Below are positions 15,586 through 21,464 of a stretch of DNA of 24,714 nucleotides, in pieces. Numbering within the stretch: position 1 is the stretch's first letter; each line of letters starts with the position of its first letter. Under the pieces are notes generated by a model. The model was not told where the DNA came from. It saw only the letters and a list, made by a program, of their open reading frames with translations, and did no database searches. This DNA comes from a virus. The DNA lies in IMG/VR virus record IMGVR_UViG_3300031638_000018, positions 1 to 24,714 of that record; one strand, written 5' to 3'. The translations under genes and the position numbers were made by a program.

Positions 15586-16260
15586 TTAAAACGGTAAGTC
15601 TGATTCGTCATCAGCCAAGTCTGCTAGAGACTCGCTGGTGCTTTCTTCTATTACCTCTGACTTAACAACGTCCGAGGCGTTGCCTTCATCCGCTGCTGCT
15701 TTGTGTTCAAAGCTGTCTTCAATGTCTTTTTGTAACCATTCAGGAAAAGAATGAAAAACATCGCACATGGCTTTGGTTTCATCAGAAGACTTGCCTCTGA
15801 ACTCATCGTTGTAAACGTCCAGATCAAACAAGACCTGTTCGTTCTTGGTGGCTACTTTTTGCACACCGCCTTCTGGAAAACGCAGTCCAATGATCTTTGG
15901 ATTGCCACCCGATGTGTGACCAACTTCCACGTCAGCCGAACAACCCAGTAGGTTGCTTATATCAAACCCAGCTTCTTCTTCCTCGGTGAAGTTTTTGTTT
16001 CTCCAAGACTCCAAGTGTTTTCTTAAAGATGCCATCGTTGACAGTGACGCTGTGTACGTCTGGCTGACAGAAAAAGGTCTGCCATCTGCCATCATTTCAC
16101 TGGTGGTTTCAAAAGTAATTCTGACTTGTTTCTTCTTAGAAATCTTGCCTTCGTACTCCTGATTTGTGGTTCCCATGTCTACTATTTGATAGCATATTGC
16201 TGCGTATCTTCCTTTGTCTAGCGTTTCAAAATCGCCAGAACTTTTTATTGTTAAGCTCAT
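15586..16260 (-). CDS. NGO0469-family phage replication protein with SSB-like acidic tail
   Basis: A 224-residue protein on the minus strand, with AGGAG six bases before the ATG at 16260. Family features seen: Y-Q-I-V-D-M-G-T at 24-31, K-K-K-Q-V-R-I-T-F-E, D-G-R-P-F-S-V-S-Q-T-Y-T-A-S-L (59-73), L-R-K-H-L-E-S-W-R (79-87), F-T-E-E-E at 91-95, and F-D-I-S-N-L-L-G (99-106). This is the pattern of the phage replication-initiation protein NGO0469 family. After residue 185 the chain is disordered and acidic, ending D-D-E-S-D-L-P-F, very like the C-terminal tip of bacterial SSB that recruits repair and replication proteins. A single-stranded-DNA-binding role is inferred. It is the first gene of the minus operon, divergent from the primase. 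Confidence 0.8.
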   Translation of the reverse strand: MSLTIKSSGDFETLDKGRYAAICYQIVDMGTTNQEYEGKISKKKQVRITFETTSEMMADGRPFSVSQTYTASLSTMASLRKHLESWRNKNFTEEEEAGFDISNLLGCSADVEVGHTSGGNPKIIGLRFPEGGVQKVATKNEQVLFDLDVYNDEFRGKSSDETKAMCDVFHSFPEWLQKDIEDSFEHKAAADEGNASDVVKSEVIEESTSESLADLADDESDLPF

Positions 16261-16277
16261 AATGTCTCCTAATTGTG

Positions 16278-16333
16278 TTTGCTAAGTTAAATAAAATCTT
16301 GTACTATTTTACATACTTTAGCAAAAACTACAA
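16278..16333. promoter_or_regulatory. Divergent promoter region with inverted repeat between replication operons
   Basis: TTTGCTAA (16278-16285) and TTAGCAAA (16318-16325) are perfect 8-bp inverted arms 40 bases apart. On the plus strand TTGCTA (16279-16284), 17 bases, TACTAT (16302-16307) is a candidate promoter for the primase. On the minus strand TTGTAG (16333-16328), 16 bases, TAAAAT (16311-16306) could serve the NGO0469 operon. The two -10 boxes overlap, so the promoters would compete, and a dimeric regulator on the arms could switch direction. The boxes are imperfect. Confidence 0.45.
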
Positions 16334-16358
16334 CGACCAAAACCAAAAGAGATAATTG

Positions 16359-18521
16359 ATGTCACTAAAAATAACACGACCCACCAAGAATTTTGATAGA
16401 CCTTTAACAGTAGATTACCAAGTAGAATTCACTAACTTTCTTAGTGACAATGGCTTGGAACCAGAACCACAGAAGGGCTTAGTCGCTGACGGCACTATTG
16501 GTCGTGCTTACATCAATGTTGGCGGCAAAAGGAAGCTCGTAGGGTGGTATCAGTTGTGGCTCGATCAGTCTGTGCCTTATGGCAGACTGGGTGATTATCG
16601 AGTCTCAGCTGATTCTCCTACTGCTATTTGGAAACCAGAAAACAGAAAAAGACAGACGCTTACTAAAGAGGAACGGCAAGAAATAGCCGATCTACAGAAG
16701 CAAGCAGAGGTCAAACAACAGGAGAAGTACAGCAAGTCAGCTAAACGAGCACAGAGCCTATGGGATGAAGCCGTACCGTGTGAAAAGCACCCGTACTTAG
16801 AAAAGAAACAGGTGTTGTCTTACGGTTTGAAGGTCAACGCATCGGGACAGCTGGTCATACCTTTGTACGACAAACAGATGACCATTGTTGGTCTGCAATA
16901 CATAGCACAGGACGGCTCAAAGAAATTTCTTACTGGTTCTAAGAAAAGCGGTAGCTTTTTTATTCTGGGCAAAGAGATATTAAAAACCAGTGACATAATT
17001 AACTACGCAGAAGGCTATGCAACAGCAGCGAGTGTCTACGCTGATTACTCACAGCCCGTCATCGTGGCATTTGATGCCTACAATCTATCGCCTGTTGCAG
17101 AGGTCATGTTTGAATTTTTTAACAAGAAGAAACACATCTTTATAGCGGACAATGACGACTCCAAGACGGGTGAGAAGGAAGCAAGCAAAGCCTGTCAAAC
17201 CATACTTAAAAACAAGGGCAATGCCGAGGTTTTAATGCCTCAGAGCAAGGGTGATTACAACGACCACAAGAACGACCCATTAGAAGGCGAACTGATACCT
17301 TCCTTGCAGAAATTAGACCTACCAATCGATTACGAGTTTCAACGCAACGCAAGCGGACGCTTCTTAAACACAAAGGATAATGTGAATGGCGTTTTAAAAA
17401 CGCACAGTGTTGAAGTGCGTTACAACGTCATCAAGAAACGCATGGAAATAGACATACCGAACACCAAGTTCATCGCTGATATGAAGGAGGAGGCATCTTT
17501 GATAGAGGTGGAAGACCGAGCCATCAACATGGGCATACCGCACAACCGAGTCAGAGATTACCTGAAGATACTGGCAGAAGAATACAACCCAGTGGTGGAA
17601 TGGATAGACAGCGAGCCTTGGGATGGCGAAAGCCGTCTGCAAACCTTTCTGGACAGCTTAATGACACACGAGAGCAACCAGCTAAAAGAAATGCTGATGA
17701 AGAAGTGGTTGGTCGGTTGTGTCGCTGCGGCTTACGAAGAACAAGGAGTGGAACTCGAAGGCATCTTGGTACTGCAAGGTGCACAAGGACTGGGTAAGAC
17801 GCTGTGGTTCAAGCGACTGTGCGATTACGACAGGGGTTGGCTACTGGAAGGTGCCACACTTAATCCCAGTGATAAGGACAGCGTAAAGCGAGCCGTTAGT
17901 CACTGGATCGTGGAGTTGGGCGAAATTGAGAGCACGTTTAAGAAGAGTGACATCGACCAGCTCAAAGCATTTGTCACGGCAAAGACGGACGAACTCAGAT
18001 TGCCGTATGACCGAGCGTTTACCACCTACCAGAGACGCACTGCCTTTTACGCCAGTGTTAACGCCAGAGAATTCTTGACGGACACGTCTGGTAATCGAAG
18101 ATTTTGGGTTCTGGCGGTAAAAGACATCAACGTGAACCACGGAGTCAAGATGCAACAGTTGTGGGCTGAGGTTAAGGAGACTTTGTATGTGAAAGGGCAA
18201 AAGAACTGGTTTCTAAGCCCTGATGAGCGAGCCATGTTGCACGAATCGAACGAGATATACCGTACACAGTCTAGTGTTGAAGATTTGCTCTTGGAACACG
18301 TTGATTTCGACAGTGAATACGCAAAACCAGTACAGATGACCAAGTTGTTGCGTGATTTGGGCATTAAAGCCCCAAGGATGCCTGACTTCAAAGAAGCCAA
18401 TCGTGTCTTGCACGAAAGAGGCATCGAAGCACGCAGAACCAACGGTAAGAAGGTTTACGACATCAGCTACACCGCTGTGGAAGAGTCGGGTGGGTTTAAC
18501 AGCAACTTTGGGAGCGACTGA
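16359..18521 (+). CDS. Primase-helicase: TOPRIM primase region plus virulence-associated E (VapE) helicase domain
   Basis: About 720 residues. The ATG at 16359 is preferred over the TTG one codon upstream. In order (numbered from the TTG): an N-terminal region; a TOPRIM-like domain with Y-A-E-G-Y-A-T-A (218-225; catalytic E219) and I-F-I-A-D-N-D-D-S (261-269); then a VapE/D5-like superfamily 3 helicase. The helicase has D-S-E-P-W-D-G near 418, Walker A G-A-Q-G-L-G-K-T (475-482), W-I-V-E-L-G-E-I-E (517-525) as Walker B, and a S-G-N-R-R-F-W motif near 578. The protein should prime and unwind at the phage fork. No phage DNA polymerase is in the window, so it may work with the host polymerase. 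It is coupled to the Mom-like gene by TGATG. Confidence 0.85.
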   Translation: MSLKITRPTKNFDRPLTVDYQVEFTNFLSDNGLEPEPQKGLVADGTIGRAYINVGGKRKLVGWYQLWLDQSVPYGRLGDYRVSADSPTAIWKPENRKRQTLTKEERQEIADLQKQAEVKQQEKYSKSAKRAQSLWDEAVPCEKHPYLEKKQVLSYGLKVNASGQLVIPLYDKQMTIVGLQYIAQDGSKKFLTGSKKSGSFFILGKEILKTSDIINYAEGYATAASVYADYSQPVIVAFDAYNLSPVAEVMFEFFNKKKHIFIADNDDSKTGEKEASKACQTILKNKGNAEVLMPQSKGDYNDHKNDPLEGELIPSLQKLDLPIDYEFQRNASGRFLNTKDNVNGVLKTHSVEVRYNVIKKRMEIDIPNTKFIADMKEEASLIEVEDRAINMGIPHNRVRDYLKILAEEYNPVVEWIDSEPWDGESRLQTFLDSLMTHESNQLKEMLMKKWLVGCVAAAYEEQGVELEGILVLQGAQGLGKTLWFKRLCDYDRGWLLEGATLNPSDKDSVKRAVSHWIVELGEIESTFKKSDIDQLKAFVTAKTDELRLPYDRAFTTYQRRTAFYASVNAREFLTDTSGNRRFWVLAVKDINVNHGVKMQQLWAEVKETLYVKGQKNWFLSPDERAMLHESNEIYRTQSSVEDLLLEHVDFDSEYAKPVQMTKLLRDLGIKAPRMPDFKEANRVLHERGIEARRTNGKKVYDISYTAVEESGGFNSNFGSD

Positions 18522-19192
18522 TGAGTAAAGACAGTCCGTTTAGCACTTACAAGATAAAGCAGATGCCAATTAATCTTTACAAAGAGTGGTTATTGGAAAA
18601 ACACTACGCCAAAAGGCTGTGTCCTATATCTTATGCTTTTGGGTTGGTCGATATTAGCGACAACATAGAAGGTGTTATCACTTTCGGCTGTCCTCCCAAC
18701 AAAGAATACAATGATGGCAAATGTATCTTCAACAAAAAGAAGATCAGAACACTGGAACTCAACAGATTGGTTCTAAACTCCAAAACGCCTAAAAACACAG
18801 CCAGTTATTTTATTATGCAAGCCATTAAAAAGCTGCCGACACCTATGGCTTTAGTCTCTTATGCTGATGCTAACTACAATCATCATGGCTACGTTTACCA
18901 AGCCACTAATTGGCTCTACACAGGAACCAGTGCAAAGAAACACAGGTATACGTTTGAAGACGGTTCAACTTTTGACATGAGAAGAGACATAGACAAGAAA
19001 GGCGAGATAACAGGCAGAGTGGAACTGTTGCCAACTTACAGATACATTTATTTGCATGGCAACAAGAAAGAAAAAAGAGACATGAAGAAAGACATGAAAT
19101 GGGAGGTGCTTGCATATCCTAAAGGACAAAACAAACAATACGATTGCGTTGATATACAGATGAAATCACTACAAGGAGACATGTTTGAGTAA
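18521..19192 (+). CDS. Mom-like DNA adenine modification protein (GNAT-related)
   Basis: A 223-residue protein whose ATG shares a base with the primase stop. The arrangement L-L-E-K-H-Y-A-K-R near the start, I-S-Y-A-F-G-L, G-V-I-T-F-G, L-E-L-N-R-L-V-L, K-N-T-A-S-Y-F-I, L-V-S-Y-A-D-A-N-Y-N-H-H-G and V-Y-Q-A-T-N-W-L-Y-T-G is characteristic of phage proteins grouped with phage Mu Mom. Mu Mom adds a methylcarbamoyl group to adenine and protects DNA from many restriction enzymes. The tail has Y-R-Y-I-Y-L-H-G-N-K-K, also typical. No Com-like zinc-finger activator is visible beside it. Its position directly after the primase suggests modification of newly replicated DNA. The family call is fairly sure; the exact base chemistry is not. 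Confidence 0.75.
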   Translation: MSKDSPFSTYKIKQMPINLYKEWLLEKHYAKRLCPISYAFGLVDISDNIEGVITFGCPPNKEYNDGKCIFNKKKIRTLELNRLVLNSKTPKNTASYFIMQAIKKLPTPMALVSYADANYNHHGYVYQATNWLYTGTSAKKHRYTFEDGSTFDMRRDIDKKGEITGRVELLPTYRYIYLHGNKKEKRDMKKDMKWEVLAYPKGQNKQYDCVDIQMKSLQGDMFE

Positions 19193-19337
19193 CCAGATGA
19201 TTAAAGAGTTGTTTACTGTGTGGTTTTACATATCCATAGCAGCCATAGGCTTGTTCACACTCGCAGTCCTCATGCCGTTCCTCATTGCTCATCGGTTGAT
19301 CAAGCATTTACAAGAAAAGAGGTTGTATGACGAATAA
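19185..19337 (+). CDS. Small single-pass membrane protein (about 50 aa)
   Basis: The TTG at 19185 is six bases after AAGGAG and gives M-S-N-Q-M-I-K-E-L; the ATG at 19197 is the alternative but has no ribosome site. The protein is a short head, a hydrophobic span (about W-F-Y-I-S-I-A-A-I-G-L-F-T-L-A-V-L-M-P-F), and a basic helical tail (H-R-L-I-K-H-L-Q-E-K-R). The basic tail favours a cytoplasmic C-terminus. It overlaps the Mom-like gene by eight bases and the next gene by 11. No family is recognised. Holin-like behaviour is possible but unsupported. Confidence 0.6.
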   Translation: MSNQMIKELFTVWFYISIAAIGLFTLAVLMPFLIAHRLIKHLQEKRLYDE

Positions 19338-19476
19338 GAAAGCAGTACAGACGCTTTACGTTCACGCTGGGTTGGTCGTAAGACCTCAGACTGACGAGTC
19401 CTTAGCGGAGTTGAAGGCGGTGTTAAATAAGCATGGCATCAGGGCGAGTTTGAGGGTCAGCTATGACAATAGATAG
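19327..19476 (+). CDS. Small soluble hypothetical protein (49 aa)
   Basis: ATG at 19327 overlaps the previous gene by 11 bases and ends 14 bases inside the next gene. It encodes a short basic protein with a predicted strand-helix-strand order: V-Q-T-L-Y-V-H-A-G-L-V-V, then E-S-L-A-E-L-K-A-V-L-N-K-H, then I-R-A-S-L-R-V-S-Y. That is reasonable for a small folded domain. No family is recognised. The evidence is tight packing and a sensible amphipathic pattern; no clear ribosome site is seen beyond AAAAGAGG about 10 bases upstream. Confidence 0.55.
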   Translation: MTNKKAVQTLYVHAGLVVRPQTDESLAELKAVLNKHGIRASLRVSYDNR

Positions 19477-19693
19477 ATCGGCAGCCAGAGAGGCTGTAAG
19501 CGATGTAGCCATCGGCTTCTTCATGGCGTTTCCGATAGCAATCCTCGTGTTGTCTACCACCACTTGGATGGAACTCAGCGTGCCAGTCACGGCAGTAGTG
19601 CAAACTTTTGTGTTCACTTTGGTAGGGTTAGTACGCAAATATTTCGTTAGGGTACACTTCAAGGGGCGAGACGAGGTGTGCGAAGATGTATAA
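19463..19693 (+). CDS. Two-TM small phage membrane protein (DUF7220-like)
   Basis: A 76-residue protein starting within the previous gene (GAGGGTCAGCT upstream). The short polar head S-A-A-R-E-A-V-S-D-V-A is followed by two hydrophobic spans, about residues 16-32 and 40-57, joined by W-M-E-L-S-V-P, and ends with a basic R-K-Y-F-V-R-V-H-F. This order (E-A near the start, two spans, a basic aromatic end) resembles the small DUF7220 membrane proteins of phages. Function is unknown. With two spans and a small size it is a candidate lysis or superinfection factor, but nothing confirms that. The last codons carry the first copy of a tandem repeat that continues into the non-coding region. Confidence 0.7.
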   Translation: MTIDRSAAREAVSDVAIGFFMAFPIAILVLSTTTWMELSVPVTAVVQTFVFTLVGLVRKYFVRVHFKGRDEVCEDV

Positions 19694-19723
19694 CAATGTG
19701 CGAAGATGTGCAGAGATGTGCAG
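19677..19723 (+). repeat. Short direct repeats at the 3' end of the 19463 gene
   Basis: TGTGCGAAGATGT occurs at 19677-19689 and 19697-19709. AGATGTGCAG is tandem at 19704-19713 and 19714-19723. The first copy is coding and the others are not. Together they form a dense direct-repeat tract just before the GTACACTG boxes and upstream of TerS. Confidence 0.85.
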
Positions 19724-19751
19724 TGGCAGTGTGTCAAAGAGGGTGGGAAGA

Positions 19752-19779
19752 GGGAGCTGTACACTGTTGGGTACACTGT
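19752..19779 (+). promoter_or_regulatory. Paired GTACACTG element, copy 1
   Basis: GGGAGCTGTACACTG (19752-19766) is followed by a second GTACACTG (19771-19778), with starts 12 bases apart. The whole GGGAGCTGTACACTG string recurs at 19913. An inverted GTACACT lies at 19826-19832. Probable binding sites for a phage regulator or replication/packaging protein. Confidence 0.6.
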
Positions 19780-19832
19780 CAATTTTCCCTTTGTTTATAA
19801 GGCTTTCCTTCTCTTATAGGTTAGTAGTGTAC

Positions 19833-19856
19833 TATATATATATATAAATATAATAA
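19833..19856. other. AT tract in the pre-TerS non-coding region
   Basis: A run of alternating A and T, then AAATATAATAA, forms an easily melted stretch between the two paired GTACACTG elements. It is followed by GAGGAG and a perfect 12-bp palindrome AAACCATGGTTT (19874-19885). This layout would suit an origin or promoter cluster, but nothing proves either. No convincing gene is seen in 19694-19946. Confidence 0.4.
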
Positions 19857-19912
19857 GAGGAGTATAACGTATAAAACCATGGTTTATAGGGGTTGCATTA
19901 CAGGAAGTGTTT

Positions 19913-19942
19913 GGGAGCTGTACACTGCACTTGGTACACTGT
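19913..19942 (+). promoter_or_regulatory. Paired GTACACTG element, copy 2
   Basis: GGGAGCTGTACACTG (19913-19927) and GTACACTG (19934-19941), with starts 14 bases apart. The second box abuts the candidate -35 TTGTCA (19942-19947), so binding there would affect transcription of the 19947 gene and perhaps TerS. Confidence 0.6.
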
Positions 19943-19969
19943 TGTCATGAACGTACTGCAATCTATACT
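19942..19969 (+). promoter_or_regulatory. Candidate sigma70-type promoter before TerS operon
   Basis: TTGTCA (19942-19947), a 16-base spacer, then TATACT (19964-19969); both boxes differ from consensus at one position. The transcript would start near 19976, which makes the ATG at 19977 effectively leaderless, or serves TerS downstream. Confidence 0.5.
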
Positions 19970-20120
19970 TTTCAAGATGGGTGATGAAGAACATGAAATC
20001 ACGACACGGTTTGTGGTTGCCAACACTTTCATGGGAGTGGAGCGAAAGCTCAAAGGACAGAACATAATAACAATAATTAAGATAGACGAGGGTGAATACA
20101 TTGCCTTGGTTGAGGAGTAG
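19947..20120 (+). CDS. Small hypothetical protein before TerS
   Basis: 57 residues from the ATG at 19947. An in-frame ATG at 19977 (M-G-D-E-E-H) fits the predicted transcript start better, and a frame extension to 19893 crosses the GTACACTG repeats and is unlikely. Neither start has a clear ribosome site. The protein is a beta-rich small domain: I-T-T-R-F-V-V-A-N-T-F, R-K-L-K-G-Q-N-I-I-T-I-I-K-I-D, E-Y-I-A-L-V. No family is recognised. It ends two bases before TerS, and the GAGGAG at its 3' end is the ribosome site for TerS, so the two are co-transcribed. Confidence 0.6.
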   Translation: MNVLQSILFKMGDEEHEITTRFVVANTFMGVERKLKGQNIITIIKIDEGEYIALVEE

Positions 20121-20122
20121 AC

Positions 20123-20635
20123 ATGGCTGGACGACCTAGGAAACCAAAACAGAAGATAGTGAGTGCTCCGACACAGTTTGAGAAAGACCACGAGTTTGGT
20201 CTGACTGAGATGCAGTCGTCATTCGTTTGGCATTACACCGAAGGTGCTTGCAGCCAGACTGAAGCAGCTCGGAAAGCTGGCTTTGAGTTTCCAGCTGTCA
20301 GTGCCAACAAACTGCTCAGCGGTACGCATCACCCGAAGGTAGTCAAAGCCATCAGGATCAAACAGGATGAGCTGGCTGAGAAGTACGCCATCACACCACA
20401 GAAGACTGGCACAATGTTGTGGAAGATCATGGAGCAAGCGTATGAAAGTGGACAGCTTAACGCTGCGGTTTCTGCCATCAAGGAGCTCAATCAGCTGGGA
20501 GGATTGTCCATCAATCGCTCGCAGAACATCAACATCAACGCCAACCTTGACCGCATGAGTAAGGAAGATATCAAGGAGAGACTGGGCAAGTTGCTCGGAG
20601 CAGAAACCTCGGATTACTCACCGAAGGATAAATGA
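20123..20635 (+). CDS. terS: Terminase small subunit
   Basis: A 170-residue protein; GAGGAG lies just before the ATG. After a basic head (G-R-P-R-K-P-K-Q-K) comes L-T-E-M-Q-S-S-F-V-W-H-Y, then C-S-Q-T-E-A-A-R-K-A-G-F (about 43-54), the HTH that recognises packaging DNA in Terminase_2-type small subunits. It continues with H-H-P-K-V-V-K-A-I-R and a central helical oligomerisation part containing A-Y-E-S-G-Q-L-N-A-A-V-S-A-I-K-E-L-N, ending with a charged tail. The protein binds the phage pac or cos site and hands DNA to the large subunit. The large subunit does not follow here, so TerS is separated from it. Nearby repeats may include its target. Confidence 0.8.
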   Translation: MAGRPRKPKQKIVSAPTQFEKDHEFGLTEMQSSFVWHYTEGACSQTEAARKAGFEFPAVSANKLLSGTHHPKVVKAIRIKQDELAEKYAITPQKTGTMLWKIMEQAYESGQLNAAVSAIKELNQLGGLSINRSQNININANLDRMSKEDIKERLGKLLGAETSDYSPKDK

Positions 20636-21069
20636 ATTGGTAACTAAGTAATGAGGTGCTCTGCCGTTGAGAGCCCAAAAATCCTGAGAAATTCATTTTT
20701 TCCTAGAAAGTCCAATAGAATCAATAGCTTACGGGTGTATGCTAACATGCACATCTTTGCATGATTGTGCAAACTTGTGTTCAGAGGGCTAACACCTCTG
20801 CATTTCTGGTTCTCTCCAGCCCTCAAAGGAACCCTATGGACTGGGTTTTTAGGGTAGCCAGAACTAATTAATTGACCCCGACACCCCCAAATAGCCAGAG
20901 CCTCGTGCAGTTATAGTTATAGCTAAGTTAGGTACACTGAATCACCAAAAAATCTCATTGCACTTTTAAAGTGCTATACTTTGCACACGACCACATTCGT
21001 GCTGAAAAAAAATTTTTCAAAAAAAAATATGAAAATTAATTACCAACAAAATGTAGGGCAACTTTTAGA
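20636..21069. other. Non-coding, structured 434-bp stretch after TerS
   Basis: No convincing gene. Visible structures are CATGCA/TGCATG (20746-20751, 20758-20763) overlapping the alternative pair TTTGCA/TGCAAA (20756-20761, 20768-20773); a perfect hairpin CAGAGG-GCTAACA-CCTCTG (20782-20800); CTGG/CCAG (20806-20819); and ACCCTA/TAGGGT (20831-20855). GCTAACA occurs twice (20741, 20788). AATGAATT (20631-20638) can pair with AATTCATT (20690-20697) followed by T residues, a weak terminator-like layout. A further GTACACTG lies at 20932-20939. A- and T-tracts at about 21006-21031 suggest bent DNA. Possible origin, packaging site or non-coding RNA. Confidence 0.55.
20960..20980 (+). promoter_or_regulatory. 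Extended -10 promoter overlapped by a 15-bp palindrome
   Basis: GCACTTTTAAAGTGC (20960-20974) is a perfect 7+1+7 palindrome. It ends in TGC directly before TATACT (20975-20980), giving an extended -10 (TGnTATACT). No good -35 is seen at normal spacing. A GTACACTG box lies at 20932. A repressor on the palindrome would block the promoter, which points toward the RusA-like gene. Confidence 0.5.
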
Positions 21070-21459
21070 ATGAAAGATCAAATTAATATTTGTTTGCCGT
21101 TACAAATTTACTATTCAAAAAATAAAAAATTTATTTTAAATTTGAACAACTACAGAAACGCCTACTTCAGAATCCTGTCTATTGCAAAAAAAAATTACAC
21201 CGAGGAGCTGCTACCTGAGTTGCAAGACTTACCTGAATTCACCGAACCAGTGACCTTGACCTACACCTACTACGCCAAAACCAAAAGGCGTATCGACATA
21301 AGCAACCCTTGCTCAATCATAGACAAGTTTGCCTGTGACGCTCTGGTAAAGGCTGGAGTTCTGAAAGACGACAGCTTTGAACAGGTCAACCAAGTGATTT
21401 ACAAATTTGGCGGTTTCGACAAAGAGAACCCCAGATGCGAGCTGGTAGTATCTACATAG
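21070..21459 (+). CDS. rusA: RusA-like Holliday-junction resolvase
   Basis: A 129-residue protein starting at 21070 with no clear ribosome site. The family pattern is present in the second half: K-R-R-I-D-I-S-N (D76), then I-I-D-K-F-A-C-D-A-L (D85, D90), then A-G-V-L-K-D-D-S (D100, D101), then Q-V-I-Y-K-F-G-G. These acidic positions match those used by RusA to bind magnesium and cut four-way junctions. The length fits (RusA is about 120 residues). The usual N-terminal P-P-S-x-N motif is replaced by Y-Y-S-K-N-K-K. Phages use it to resolve branched DNA before packaging or in recombination, which suits its place after TerS. The first 50 residues are unusually AT-rich in codon use. Confidence 0.75.
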   Translation: MKDQINICLPLQIYYSKNKKFILNLNNYRNAYFRILSIAKKNYTEELLPELQDLPEFTEPVTLTYTYYAKTKRRIDISNPCSIIDKFACDALVKAGVLKDDSFEQVNQVIYKFGGFDKENPRCELVVST

Positions 21460-21464
21460 ACAAC

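Noticed and set aside
17600-18442. Several long frames inside the primase-helicase gene on both strands
   Set aside because: The plus-strand gene has a complete Walker A and helicase motifs; the others have no motifs and are fully nested.
19696-19800. Cys-rich 34-codon plus-strand frame through the first GTACACTG pair
   Set aside because: Its residues are dictated by the DNA repeats, the second repeat pair has different spacing and does not keep the same protein, and there is no ribosome site.
20650-20675. tRNA-like D-arm on the minus strand (GCTCTCAACGGCAGAGC)
   Set aside because: The arm looks tRNA-like, but no anticodon stem, T-arm or acceptor stem can be completed around it on either strand.
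20758-20780. TGCAC/TGCAAA words as origin iterons
   Set aside because: Copies are few, irregularly spaced and better described as overlapping hairpins; not enough for an iteron call.
20644-20826. 60-codon minus-strand frame in the region after TerS
   Set aside because: It is explained by the hairpin-rich sequence, has no ribosome site or family motif, and does not fit the neighbouring operons.
20800-20860. Possible attachment site (GGTTCTCTCCAGCC resembling a tRNA 3' end)
   Set aside because: It lacks the conserved T-loop bases, and no integrase is visible in the window.
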